From NCBI GenBank assembly GCA_032871835.1, contig CM065297.1:13348098-13412097 (forward strand): DNA of 64,000 nt, in the 5' to 3' direction. Both the position numbers and the translations under genes were made by a program. The stretch is from Dipteronia dyeriana. Lineage: Eukaryota > Streptophyta > Magnoliopsida > Sapindales > Sapindaceae. Positions 1-11,145 of the stretch are shown one piece after another. The notes beneath the pieces were generated by a model. It had not been told where the DNA came from, searched no databases, and worked only from the letters and a program-made list of their open reading frames with translations. Within the stretch, counting starts at the first letter, position 1, and each line of letters opens with the position of its first letter.

Positions 1-406
1 CCGTATGTGATATTCAGGAGAGACCAAGGGGATATTGGGGGGGGGGGGGGGGGAGGAAAGGTTCTTGGTGAGGATCTTGTGAGCATTGTAAGCTGAGAGT
101 CATGATGTAAAGCTCGGTTGTGAGCTTGGGGACTTGGTAAGGCTCTATGGTTTGAGGTTGTGGTATGAGATAGAATCCTAGAGTATATGGTTGTAATAAT
201 TTATCTTATAGTAGAACTTTCTCTGTCGTCCTGAAGGCCAGTGGTTTTTTACCCTGATTTAGAGTTTTCTACGTTTATCTTGTATATGTGACTGATTTAT
301 TTTCTCTCAACTATTTTTTTTTTGCTATAGACGTTATTATTTACTATGAGTTATGGGCGAATATTAAGCATGATGCTTCCACAATCATCGGTTCAAATTC
401 CCAACA
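1..406 (+). repeat. 5' LTR (3' portion) of short copia-type element I
   Basis: Positions 54-406 match 1810-1857 plus 2740-3033 with scattered substitutions, so this is the end of a long terminal repeat whose start lies left of the window. It ends CCCAACA and is followed two bases later by a primer binding site for initiator Met tRNA. A run of about 16 G occurs at 38-53 where the second copy has a shorter G-rich stretch. No coding sequence is expected here. The ORF that crosses the LTR end is accidental. Confidence 0.85.
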
Positions 407-408
407 AC

Positions 409-420
409 TGGTATCAGAGT
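409..420 (+). other. Primer binding site of element I (initiator Met tRNA type)
   Basis: TGGTATCAGAGT sits two bases after the CA end of the LTR. The plant copia consensus is TGGTATCAGAGC, so only the last base differs. It fixes the 5' LTR end and the plus orientation of the element. Confidence 0.85.
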
Positions 421-540
421 CTTGGTCGGCGATGGCGGTTTCAAGTCTTTACATGCTGCCATATGGAGGACTTGGTAGCCACGGTTTGGTGATGACCGTG
501 TCAAGTCTTTACAGGAGATTGTATGGAGGACTTGGTAGTA
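421..540 (+). repeat. 60-bp tandem duplication in the leader of element I
   Basis: TCAAGTCTTTAC occurs at 441 and again at 501, and the TATGGAGGACTTGGTAG block also repeats at exactly 60 bp. The two units differ by several substitutions. It lies in untranslated leader and looks like local duplication rather than a protein repeat. Confidence 0.8.
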
Positions 541-1204
541 TTGGTCTGATGATTCATGGTTGCCTAGTATTATTTAGTAAATGAAATACGTCTTGAAAGC
601 GGTTTCGAACTCGGTAAGGTTTGATTAAAGAAAGAATAGAGATGAAGGAGAATTTTGGCTTATGGTTGCATGTACAAGTCATGGAGATCCAAACTGGGTT
701 ATACAAGGCGATATAAATAAAAAACTCCTGTATATTAAAAAAAAAGCATCTGGTGTGGTGTGAGGCTTATCTGACAAAGCACTCCCGGTTTTAGTAGTAA
801 GTCTTTCACCAGGTATGTGATGCAAGAACAAAAAGTTTTTCACAGAGTTGGGTGATGTAAGGACATGTTTATCCTTTTCGCATTTTTCCCTACTAGCCAT
901 GAAAAAGGATATGTTGCTGCTAGTGGTCTATACTTGTGCACATTGCATTGGTCAGAAAGTGATGTAAGGTGAATGGTGGACAAGGATGTCGATGGCTGAC
1001 GAACTCCCTGGTAATCCGACGTGAGGAGTTGCACCATAATTTTGGCAAGTTATTTCGACATGAAGCTGGAACAACGAATAAAAAAAAATCTTAGAATGGT
1101 TCATTCCTAAGTGGTTATACCTTGTGGTTGAAGTATGGTAATTCTAGGTATGGAGAGTCGTGGCTATGGACAAAGTTTTGAGAATTCAAGCCAAAGGGGA
1201 AAAT

Positions 1205-3033
1205 TGTTAGGTTTTGGCTCGCATTCTCGATTGAAACCAATTGAACCAAACAAGATTCAACCGACGTGGAACTTCTTGGAGATGTGAAAAACGTTTAAAA
1301 GTTAGAATGGTGTTTTTTGAGGGAGGTTTAAGACCAGAAGAACTGAAGATATAAAGAACACAGTCATTCTAGGTGACTTACAACGGTTTAGGAAGGGGGT
1401 GTGTAACCGTGACCCGTGACCCGAATCGTAGTTAATAATAAGCATGTGTGAAATGGGAAATCTTCGACGGAAAAGGAAAGTGTTCTTTTTGGAAGTTATT
1501 TTGTTTGAAGGAAAATGAATACTCTTTACATGAAGACTTGTCATAAAAGGAAACAGTACTTATTTGAAACAACTAAGTCTTGTACATTTAGGAGTATGAT
1601 TTCCTTTTATCTTAAACACCCTGTAACTAGTATAAATAGGCCTTATAATTAGGTCATTTTACGTGGAGCAAAAAGAAACACTTTGTAACATCAGAGAGTA
1701 GTGAGATCCGGGTGAGACACCCATGGGAATATCCAGTGAGAGATCTAAGGGAATATCAATGGATCAAGTTAGAGATCCATAGGTGATAGGATATTGGAGG
1801 GGGGGAGGGTTCTTGGTGAGGAACTTGTGAGCATTGTGAGCTGAGAGTCATGATGTATGTTGATGTCGATTTTTGGATTATGCCAAAAAAGCCAACAAGA
1901 ATTGGATTTCGGCTATTGAATTAAAGAGAAAGAGATGCAGAGAGAGTAACAAAGATAAGTTTTATGTGGTAAAACTCCGATGGCCGGAGAAACATCCACA
2001 GGTGGTTGAAGGATCAACCAAGCCAAAATCCACTAAGAGAATAAGATGTTTACAAGCTCTCGATCTCTCTTTTTTCTCTCTGTATTTACTATAATTGCTG
2101 TATTCTATATTGCATATATCTTTTCTGGACGAGATTATGGGTCTATTTATATGTTTATAGAACCCTAATCTGCCTTGTACAAGTAATACAGGATCTTTGT
2201 ATTTAATTGTGATTCGGTTACTTTCTTGAGGTCGATTTATCTTCTTTCCTGTTTCGGGGTCTCTTATGGAAATCGAGCGAGACTCTAGTAGTGCAGTTCA
2301 ATTTGGACTTGTTTCCTTATAAGAATGTAGCATTTGCAAAGAAATCAAGTTATTTCCTGATTGGGGACTCTTCTAATTTAATGCTCTATTTTATTTGGGA
2401 TTCCTTCCTGATGGATATCGTCGCGTATTTAATGACTTAATCCATATGAAATAAGCACCAAGTTTTTACTCGAGTCGTATTTATTCCCGAGTAAGAGTAA
2501 TACCTGATGGTCCCGAGTAGCACCGTTTGAGCCCGAGTGGAAGCGTTGTTTTAACCAGTCCCGAGTGCTGTTAACTGATCCCGAGTAGGTTTTATTCAAT
2601 ATATGCTTACTCGGGCTTTCTTCTCTTTAATGAAGCCTTATAGGATATTTCCCGAATGCACATTTGGGCGTCCACCTGGCTATTTTTTCCTTCCTGTCAA
2701 TGACGTGTATGCTTGGTAAAATTTACATACGACAATATAAAACTTAGTTGTGAGCTTGGGGACTTGATAAGGCTCTATGGTTTGGGGTTGTGGTATGAGA
2801 TAGATTCCTAAAGTATATGGATGTAATAATTTATCATACAATAGAACTTTCTCTATCGTCCTGACGGCCCGTGATTTTTTACTCTGATTTAGAGTTTTCC
2901 ACGTTTATCTTGTATATATGACTGGTTTATTTTCTCTCATCTAATTTTTTACTATAGATGTTATTGTTTGCTATGAGTTATGGGTGAATATTAGGCATAA
3001 TGCTTCCGCGATCATTGGTTCAAATTCCCAACA
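1205..3033 (+). repeat. 3' LTR of element I, split by a solo LTR
   Basis: The LTR begins TGTTAGG directly after the polypurine tract and ends CCCAACA at 3033. Its two parts, 1205-1857 and 2740-3033, join at the site of a later insertion. Without that insertion the LTR is about 0.95 kb. The last part matches 1-406. The 5-bp duplication expected after 3033 would start AGGAC, but its partner lies outside the window. Confidence 0.85.
1858..2734 (+). repeat. Solo LTR of the gypsy A family
   Basis: It starts TGTTGATGTCGAT, as do the LTRs at 9782 and 49462, and ends TACGACA. It shares the middle block on cell-type wording such as the ACGTGGTAAAACTCCG-like segment and several CCCGAGT motifs with those LTRs but is clearly more diverged. 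The flanks ATGTA (1853-1857) and ATATA (2735-2739) form a 5-bp duplication with one change, and removing the insert restores the LTR of element I. No internal region is present, so it is a solo LTR left by recombination between the two LTRs. Orientation follows the top-strand TG start. The element's own coding strand would be minus. Confidence 0.85.
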
Positions 3034-4159
3034 AGGACGAGGGCTAAAGTTTCCATTTTTATCTCTCAACTTCTCTCATTGATACACATATTTACAATAT
3101 TTTCCCCATATTTTAATGGATTTAACATCCCGATACCATATCACCATTCTTTTTTACATCTCCATTCTTAGTCAAGAATGACTGAGTTTTAAGCTCTTGG
3201 AATTGCTTAAACTTAAAAATAATCACTTATTTCGTAATCTATAGTCCAAAAGGTGTTTGGTAAATCATCTAAAAGCTGATTACTTCTCTAGTTGCTTGTC
3301 ATACAAGCTGATTTTCAAAAGCTGGAAGGGGGTTGCTTTTTTAAGCTGCTTATTTCCCAAGTAAATTCATATTTTTTGAAATACCTAAAATAATCTTATA
3401 ATTTTATTAAAAGACAAAATTGTCCTTCCCATTATTTGTTTTTGAAATGTGATTTTCAATTTGGGGATTTTGAAACCCAGGTTTTCACAACAATGGAGGA
3501 GATCACAAACCCTAGCTCTTTCAAAATCGATGGTGATTTTCATTGAATTCGCTGTCGTTGTCTCTTCCACAACTCTTCCTCATCGGTGTCTTCAATCCTC
3601 TTCTATATAATTTTCAAATCTCATATAAGAAATCTCAGGTAATCACTTCATTATTTTTAGATTATTTTCAATTTTTTTTTTGTTGTTCTGTGATCTGGAA
3701 ATTGCTTTTGTAACATTTAAAAGAACTATTTTGTTGATCTAGTTCAACCAAACTTGACAGATATCGTATAAGCAGTAGCTTACAAGAAGAAGTCGTCGCC
3801 TTTTCATCTATTGATGTGAGTTCTCAGATTCTGATTTCAGTCTTTTCACTTTTTTTAGTTAAAGTTATTATTATAATTTTTTATTTTGTTCTTTAGACTT
3901 TATTAATTTAGTTATTTCGGTTGGGTTTAACTGTTATAGTGTAATTTGTTGTGATAATTGGGTTATATTTGAAGATTTCTATTGATTTTGTGTGTGTGTG
4001 TGGGTTGAAGTGTTAAAAATGTTTATAAATTTATATTGGATTAATTGTTGTAGGTTGTGCTATGCTTTTGTTCATTTTTGTGATTACTTAAATTTTGACA
4101 AACTTTGTGAGGCATTGATCGAGCAGAAGCATATAGATCTTGTTAGATTATGGATATTT
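3034..4159. other. Intergenic stretch, possible left end of a Harbinger element
   Basis: No convincing gene is seen. Near 3250-3300 there is a TGTTTGGTAAA motif followed by repeated AAGCTGATT-like words, a style common at ends of plant TIR elements. Positions 3490-4150 read like a leader with T-rich intron-like segments. A short open stretch at 3992-4204 runs into the next LTR and is unrecognised. The same 11-bp motif occurs inverted near 58082-58092 beside a Harbinger transposase remnant, which suggests but does not prove that both ends belong to one split element. Confidence 0.3.
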
Positions 4160-6100
4160 TGTTGGAACCCCGTTCACCGGTCACGCAATGGAATTAGATT
4201 TTAAATTTTTTATACAGATCATAATCTGTATCTTGGACCAGTGAACTTGGGATCGTAATTATTTTTGGAACTCATACATGCAATATGTATACACAGGATA
4301 TTGTAATCAATATAACATAAGAAGAAAATCTTACCAATGTTTGGAGGCTCCTTCACTTTATGATAAACTCCTGTCTGAACCAATCTTACCAACGTTTAGA
4401 GACTCCTTCACTTTACGATGTGCTCATGTCTGAACCACTCGATCTTCCTCGCTATCTCCCGGGACTGGTAACTGTGTGTGGGCGCATCACGGTCTTAGGA
4501 ACTTGAATGGAGGATGTAGATAAAATACTTAAAGAAACACTTTCTTCTCAATTTGGTGTATTGATCTCGTACACACACAAATTGCATCTCATGCAAAAGT
4601 TATGCGTTTTTTTTATATCAAAACTCTTTTGACTTTCTTTTTTAATTCAAACGCATAGTACACCATTTGCATCACATGCAAATTGAATCATCTATGATTC
4701 GTGTGACTTTTTTTTTTTTAGTTATCAAATATATATCTCATATATTTATTATAATTAAAACTTTTAAAAAGATATTTACAGTCTTATCAACGCGTTTTAA
4801 AAAAAAACATATTTTGATTTTAATTTGAATTAAAAAAAACAAATATTTAATTTAATAAAATAAAATAATTATATTTTTATATTTTATTCAAAAATAAATA
4901 TCAACATACACCCTCCATTTAGTGATTATTAACATAATTAAATAATTAAATTATTTAATTTATATAATCACCATTATCCATTAATTAAATATTCTCATCA
5001 TTCAATTAATTTCCGAATAAATTCATGTCACTTTCGTAACACAATTAATTGGACAATCCAATTAATTAACCGTGACCCTTGTTACCTAAATCAATCGGGC
5101 TAGCAATGGGACCTAATGGACCAAGAGTATTTTGAGCTCCAATAATCCTCGGAATCATTAATTAAACTCTTTAATTAATATTCCTTGATTATTAACTTCG
5201 GTGTTACAGAACTAAAAACCCGAAACTGCACTCTCTCAACTGTAGACGATTTCACACAGACCGATACAACTCGCTGTCCATCGATATAGCTGTTACACAT
5301 GGTGTGATCCTCCACAGTAGTTCATAATTAGAGCTGGCTCATAATATCCGTTATACCCCTCTAATTACATATATCCTTTAAGTACCGCTGATTCTCTAAT
5401 GGACAATAAATCCTATTTCCTCACAGAATTAGGAAAGCGCTCATATTGTCCAAGCCCTGAATCAACCCTAAAGGGAACTACCATCTACTTCTCACAAGAA
5501 GGAGTGGATTCCACTATTGTGTACAAACCTTCCCAGCCACAAGCCAAACCGTAATCCCAATATACAGAGTATATTGGTCAGGAAATGCATCTGACCTCAC
5601 CCATGATATATCAAAGACCATGATTTAACATGAAGGAGTCGATAAGACACTCAGGATTAAGATCACCCACATAGAGCCATAATTAGTTGATATATATGAA
5701 TCTCATCGGTAAACGGATCTTGGTGAGAGATTCATATAAATCATGACCCAATCTTATATGATCACATCATACAAGGTGCCTCCATTCCCATATCTCATAT
5801 GAATGATTCAGGATAGAATCACCGTAGATTACGAAATTGACCGCAACTATAGATTAACCACAAGTAAAGTACCTAGTTTTATTTGCTATCAATGAACTCT
5901 TTAGATTGCACGTCTTTTACTGTATCCATATGTATATGACACTCATATACACAGTTCGAGATTACAGCCAGCAATATTGAATGTTAAATATATGCACAAG
6001 TTATAAAATAAACAACACAACAAGAATGAATTGAATTTTTCCTTTCATTTATTTCATAAATCCATTTACATATTATATCTTTAGGGCATAAACCCTAATA
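4160..6100 (-). repeat. 3' LTR of copia E
   Basis: This LTR is about 1.94 kb and matches 52257-54158 along its length with many scattered substitutions and small indels. On the top strand it starts TGTTGGAACCCC and ends CCCTAATA, so the canonical TG on the element strand has become TA. A polypurine tract (AAGTGGGAGA on the minus strand, 6103-6112) abuts it, which marks it as the 3' LTR of a minus-strand element. It contains AT-rich low-complexity DNA at 4740-5010. Short ORFs inside are accidental. Confidence 0.9.
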
Positions 6101-6903
6101 ATCTCCCACTTGCACTAAAGCATGTGTGGCATGTCTCGTAACCCTAGACCATCTAGGTGACCCAAAAACACTTTAGCTGGTAAGGTTTTCGTAAATGGAT
6201 CAGTATAATTGTCTTGTGAGGCTATCTTGGTGACTATCACATCTCCTCTCTACACTATCTCTATAATGAGATGATACTTTCTCTCTATATGTTTCTATCT
6301 CTTGTGGCTTATTGGTTCTTTGGAATTAGACACAGCACCACTGTTATCACAATAAAGTGTGATCAACCTATCCAGATCTGGAACAACTTCTAGATCACTC
6401 AAGAACTTACGGAGTCAAATAGCCTCTTTAGCAGCTTCACAAGCGGCTACATATTCGACTTCTATGGTGGAGTCAGTAATGCAAGATTGCTTGATACTTA
6501 TCCACACAATGGCTTCACCACCCAAGGTAAATACTGATCCAGACATGGATTTCCTAGAATCCATGACTGACTGAAAATCAGAATCCGTGTATCCTAACGG
6601 GATCAAATCTTGTCTGGAATACACTAACATATAGTCTCTCTTTCTCCGAAGATACTTGAGAATTGTCTTGACAACAACCCAATGATCCAATCCTGGGTTG
6701 GACTGGTATCTGCTGACTATTCCCACTACATAACAGATGTCCGGTTTCATGCATAACATAGCATACAATAGACTACCTACTGCCGATGCATAGGGTACAC
6801 GTCTCATATCCTCAACTTCTTGAGGTGTCTTAGGACACTGTTTCTTAGACAAGTGAACTCCATACCTGGAAGGTAAATTATCTTTCTTGGAGTTCTGTAT
6901 CGA
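6101..6903 (-). pseudogene. Copia E RNase H domain (degenerate)
   Basis: Ribonuclease H removes the RNA strand during reverse transcription of the element. On the minus strand, 6852-6415 encodes the copia RT-RNase H connection and the RNase H core, including the GYTDSDFQS segment (first catalytic Asp), SGSVFTLGG and a KQSCITDSTIEVEYVAACE stretch. The usual ADSTMEAEY has become TDSTIEVEY, so the Glu-Ala pair is altered. The downstream part (YCDNSGAV, then the DPFTK end) can be followed to about 6130 but contains stops. It ends just before the polypurine tract. It is non-functional. Confidence 0.85.
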
Positions 6904-7881
6904 AAATCACACAAGAATCTTATCGATATATGATGCTTGAGACAGTGCTATGAGTTTGTTCTTACGATCCCTTATAAGTTGGATCCTTAGAACATAACTC
7001 GCCTCTCCCAAGTCTTTCTTTTGGAATTGGCTAGCCAGCCAACCTTTTACATCAGAAAACACTACCACATCATTCCCAATGAGTAGGATATCATCTATGT
7101 ATAGGACCAAGAAAACTACTTGCTTGTCAATGATGCTCTTGTAGACACAAGGCTCATCGACGTTCTGCTCGAAGCCATAGGTTTTTATCACATCATCAAA
7201 CCTAATGTTCCACAATCTAGATGCTTACTTAAGTCCATAGATGGACCTTTGCATCTTGCAAACCTTTTGCTCTTGATCTGGAGAAACGAATCTCTCTGGT
7301 TGCATCATATAAATGCTCTCATCAAGATTGCCATTCAAGAATGCAGTCTTGACATCCATTTGCTAAATTTTATAATTGAAATAGGCAGCAATGGACAAGA
7401 GAATCCTAATAGACTTAAACATGGCTACTGACGAGAAGGTCTTTTCATAATCGACCCCCTCTTTCTAGGTATAACCTTTGGCCACTAGCCTTGCTTTGAA
7501 GGTCTCTACATTCCCGTCTACTTATCTTTCTCTTGTAGATCCACTTACACCCTATGGGTTTTACCCCATCCAGTAAGTCTACAAGATTCCAAACTGAGTT
7601 AGAGTACATGGACTTCATCTCGAGATTCATGGCTTTAAGTCATTCCTCTTTATCAGGATCTTCCGTTGCATTCTAAATGTCAATGGATCATCCACACTAT
7701 CAGCAGAGACAACACATTGTCCATCACCTATACCTAAATAGCATTCAAGTTGTCTCATAATCCTCTCACTACGTCTAGGTGGTAGTGTATCATGATCAGG
7801 AACCATCTGACTCTCAGATGTTTGTGGATCAACAACTCTTGTTGATGAAACACTAGTCTCACTAGGCTCCAACTCATTCAA
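6904..7881 (-). pseudogene. Copia E reverse transcriptase and INT-RT linker (degenerate)
   Basis: The RT copies element RNA into cDNA inside virus-like particles. Positions 7881-7627 encode the low-complexity linker with a basic RRSERIMRQ motif typical of the region between integrase and RT. Positions 7630-7445 encode the SVWNLVDL and GCKWIYKRK blocks. Positions 7215-6907 encode the palm with the catalytic LYIDDILLIGN motif intact. The domain is spread over at least three frames, and the stretch around 7431-7220 is readable only with frameshifts. A short overlapping plus-strand ORF at 7120-7431 is a shadow. Confidence 0.88.
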
Positions 7882-7944
7882 TACAATCTTAGAATGAGGT
7901 TTATGGTCACTAATATAATTGTCCTCAAGAAATGTTGCATTTGT

Positions 7945-8790
7945 CTATACAACTACTTTATTATCTTCAGAACTATAGAAGTGTCCATCTTTGGTCTCCT
8001 TGGAGTATCCTACAAATAGGCAGACCACAGACTTGGAGTCTAGCTTTCCACTTCTATTCTTTAGCACGTATGCTGGACACCCCCATAGGTAAAAATGTCG
8101 CAAACTAGCTTTACGACCATTCCACAACTCTATGGGAGTCTTAGAAACAGATTTGGATGGCACCACATTCAAAATGTATTCCGTTGTTTGTAACACATAT
8201 CCCCAGAAGGAATTTGGTAATGATGAGAAACTAATCATAGATCTCACCATTTCCATTAGGGTTCTATTTCTCCTCTCCGCTACACCATTTTGCTGAGGTG
8301 TACCGGGAGCTGTGAGTTGGGAAACTATCCCATGCTTGACCATAAAGTCTTCAAACTCTTGGTCAAGGTACTCATACCTCCAAGATCCGATCATAGTGAC
8401 TTGATAGTCCTACCAAGTTAATTCTCAACTTCAGGTTGGAATTCTTTGAACATTTCAAATGTTTCCGACTTCCGTTGCATTTGGTAGACGTATTCGTATC
8501 TTGAGTAGTCATCTATAAAGGTGACATAATACTTATAACCACCCCTAGCTTTAACATTCATCGGTCCTCAGACGTATGTATGTATAAGCTCTAGTAGTTT
8601 TTTAGCTTTAAGCCCTTTTCCAGTAAAGGTCTCTTAGTCATCTTACCTTCTAGACAAGATTCACAGATAGGTAATGTGCCAACCTTTAACTCACTTAAAG
8701 GTCCGCTTTTTACTAGTCTGTCTATCCGGTCAAGGTTGATATGACCAAGCCTTAGATGCCAAAGAGACGTGTCATTATTTGAAGAAATCT
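7945..8790 (-). pseudogene. Copia E integrase (degenerate)
   Basis: Integrase inserts element cDNA into host DNA. From 8790 down, the sequence encodes the pre-integrase zinc-binding region (WHLRLGH, then CESC). The core follows with a TFIDDYSR block (first Asp) near 8540. The second Asp region around 8390 is disrupted by a frameshift and stop. The long open stretch 8394-7945 carries [17 protein letters not shown] with the catalytic Glu, then the PSKSVSKTP and LWGCPAYV blocks usual in copia. Because of the break at 8390 it cannot give a full product. Confidence 0.88.
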
Positions 8791-8794
8791 TATA

Positions 8795-9241
8795 TCATTT
8801 AGTTTTTGGTTTTTCAACCTTAAACATTTCAGTGTTGAGCAGTGTAGTATGTATTAATGGTCTTAACACACACAAATTGTTTTCATTAATTCCTGAACAC
8901 ATATTCATACTATTTTTTCCAATAATAACAGACTTATTATTACAAGAAACATAATATTTTTGTACTAACAACTTAGAAACGGAAATCAAATTCCGTGTAT
9001 ATCCAGGAATATAAAATACATTGTTCAACAATATATAATTATTACAAAAATGTAATCTAATTATGCCCACTGCTTGTGCCGACACGACATCCCCTGACCC
9101 CACACATATTGAGAAGGCTTGCTCCTCTAGTTGTGTCCAAGAATCAATCCATTGTAAAGAAGAACAAACATGGTTAGTGGCCCCCGAATCAACTATCCAG
9201 GGTGAAGAATCATCTTCCACTAAACACGACTCATGAACGAG
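8795..9241 (-). pseudogene. Copia E aspartic protease
   Basis: The protease cleaves the Gag-Pol polyprotein. Positions 9220-8795 are open and carry the active-site motif WIVDSGATNHVC about ten residues from the first Met, followed by a typical GSGD flap region and the hydrophobic FYIPGYTRNLISVSKL block. The catalytic Asp is intact. Gag lies just upstream in another frame and the pre-integrase region follows directly. In an intact copia element this would be part of one long polyprotein, so the separate ORF reflects decay. Confidence 0.9.
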
Positions 9242-9781
9242 TAAATCATATTTACTTTTCTTGGACTTCTTCTTGCTTTGGGCTTTCTTGGGTTTGGGCT
9301 TTCTTGGGTTTGGGCTTACCCTTCACTTTCCCAATAGACCTCTTCCTCTTCTTATTATTGGAGAATGATGGTTCGACAACATTTGCCTCACCTGTCTTGC
9401 CCTTGTTGTCCTTAGTCAAGGACTCAAAGGTAGTGAGCTCATTGAGCAACTGTGTGAGACTGAACCTCAACTTGTTCATCTCGTAGTTACTCTTAAACTG
9501 ATCGAAACTCTTCTGAAGAGTCGTCAGTATGATGCTCACTTGACAGGGTTCGTCAATGGCCCCGCCATTGACTTTTGCCATGTTGAAGTAAGACATCATG
9601 CTTAGGACATGTTCTCGAACTGATGTACCATCCTTCATGCAAGTGAGCATAGCGGAATGAATAGCTTCGTGTTGCTTTTGCTCAGAGGGCTTCCCCCAAA
9701 CATAACTTTCAATGACTCCATGATTTCGAATATTGAAGTCATTGCTTCCTGCTTTTTAACAAGCACGTCTGTCATAGAAGT
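9242..9781 (-). pseudogene. Copia E gag, C-terminal part
   Basis: Gag forms the particle shell. The sequence enters at 9781 from the insertion site of gypsy A and runs leftward. It covers a FEIMESLKVMFG block, then a frameshift in a G/C run near 9693, then the open stretch 9650-9252 with KDGTSVREHVLSMMSYFN and a Lys-rich tail. A CCHC zinc knuckle normally follows that tail, but here the sequence passes from the Lys-rich tail straight into the protease leader, so the knuckle appears deleted. The N-terminal part of the same gene is at 50271-50497. Confidence 0.88.
9777..9781. repeat. Left target-site duplication of gypsy A
   Basis: GAAGT directly precedes the LTR start TGTTGACG at 9782. Its partner GAAGC (50271-50275) follows the other LTR end, differing at one base. 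Confidence 0.85.
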
Positions 9782-10150
9782 TGTTGACGTCTATTTCTCG
9801 ATGTATGAGAAAGTCAACAAGACTGGATTTTCATTATGACCTGTCAAAGAGAAGAGAAAGAGAATGCAGTTCAAAGTTAATAAGACACGAATTTACGTGG
9901 TAAAACTCTGGTGATCGGAGAAACATTCACGGGTGGTTGAATAAACAACAGAGCCAAAATCCACTATTGAAATAAAGAATTACACCACTCGATCTCTTTT
10001 TTTCTCTTTGCTATGGATTTTCTGTATATCTCTATTTCTTTTAACAATGAGATTATGGGTCTATTTATATTTGCATAGAACCCTAATCCTTGTTGTACAA
10101 GTATTCAGTTATTATTGGTGGCTTGGAGTCGTCTTTAACTTCTTTTCTTT
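9782..10150 (-). repeat. 3' LTR of gypsy A, first piece
   Basis: It is closely similar to 49462-49831 (same TGTTGATGTCGATTTCTCG-type start, same ACACGAATTTACGTGGTAAA block) with scattered substitutions. The match stops abruptly in a T/C-rich run at about 10147-10152, where copia F sequence begins. A further piece of the same LTR resumes at 25599. About 45 bp of LTR between the two pieces are missing. Confidence 0.88.
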
Positions 10151-11071
10151 TCCTAGTTCTTTACGTTGATGATATACTACTCATTTGAAACGATGTAGGT
10201 GTATTGACATCAATAAAAGAATGGTTAGCAAAACAATTTGATATGAAGGACTTAGGAGAAGAAAGTTATATTCTTAGCATCCAAGTCATAAGGGATAGAA
10301 AGAATAGAACGATTGCATTATCCTAAGCTTCATACATAGATAAAATATTGTATAGGTTTTCCATGCAAGTTTCCAAGAAAGGTATGTTACCTTTCAGACA
10401 TGGAAGAAAACTTTTTAAGGAACAAGTTCCTAAGAATGAAGCATGAAGAGAAATTCATGAGTAAGATTCCATACGCTTCGGCAGTGGGAAGTCTCATGTA
10501 TACAATGCTCTGCACTAGACCAGATATTTGTTTTGCTGTGGACATAGTTAGCAGGTTTCAATCGAAACCTGGTCCTGATCATTGGACGACAGTTAAGCAT
10601 ATTTTCAAGTATCTCAGAAGAACGAGAGATTATATGCTTGTATACTCTAGAGGGGATTTAATTCCCGTTGGGTATACAGATTCTGACTCTAGGAGATCAA
10701 CATCAGGATCTGTGTTTACTATTGGATGAGGGGCAGTCATATGGAGGAGTATCAAGAAATTTTGTATTGCTGATTCCACCATGGAAGCCGAGTATGTTGC
10801 CGCATGCAAGGCGGCTAAAGAGGCTGTCTGGCTCCGCTAATTCTTGATTGACTTGGAAGTGGTTCCTGATGCGATTAAGCAGATCACTATCTATTGTGAC
10901 AATAGTGGAGCAGTGACTAATTCGAGAGAACCAAGAAGTCATAAGAGAGGCAAACACATTAAAAGAAAGTATCATCTTCTGAGGGAAATTTTACATAGGG
11001 GTGACGTGACGATTACCAAGATCGAGTCAGAAGATAATCTAGCAGATCCCTTTACAAAGGCTCTTCCATAA
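10150..11071 (+). pseudogene. Copia F truncated RT and RNase H
   Basis: The sequence starts inside the RT palm at the LVLYVDDILLI motif and runs to the end of RNase H (DPFTKALP, stop near 11071). It is closely similar to copia G at 61225-62158. A stop codon follows DDILLI where G has a Gly codon. A frameshift follows near 10440, another stop occurs after FTIG at 10729, and the ADSTMEAEY core is out of frame with the flanks. The 5' LTR, gag, protease, integrase and RT fingers are missing, so F is a truncated, dead copy. The 3' LTR follows after a short polypurine tract. Confidence 0.9.
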
Positions 11072-11145
11072 AAGAGTTTTGATGGGCATCTAGAGAATAT
11101 GGGGATGAGAGATATGACATATTTACTATAGAGCAAGTGGAAGAT

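Larger units (their letters stand above)
407..1204 (+). mobile_element. Internal region of non-autonomous element I
   Basis: This 798-bp stretch lies between two copies of the same LTR. It starts with a PBS (409-420, TGGTATCAGAGT, one base off the initiator Met consensus) and ends with a purine tract (AAAGGGGAAAA, about 1194-1204). No gag, protease, integrase or RT similarity is visible in any frame. Positions 421-540 hold a 60-bp tandem duplication. An element with LTRs, PBS and polypurine tract but no genes would depend on proteins of an autonomous relative. It may also be a deletion derivative. The lineage is unassigned. Confidence 0.75.

Noticed and set aside
38..53. Poly-G run as a G-quadruplex promoter element
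   Set aside because: A single homopolymer at the window edge. The other LTR copy has a shorter, interrupted G tract, so slippage or a sequencing artefact is likelier.
288..584. 98-codon plus-strand ORF at the left edge
   Set aside because: It crosses the LTR end and the PBS, and its internal repeat follows the 60-bp DNA duplication. It is a chance frame in untranslated leader.
4155..4159. Target duplication of copia E (TATTT against CAATT at 54159-54163)
   Set aside because: Only three of five bases agree, so no duplication can be claimed. The LTR pairing alone defines E.
7120..7431. 103-codon plus-strand ORF
   Set aside because: It overlaps the minus-strand copia E RT, which has clear motifs. 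It is a shadow.
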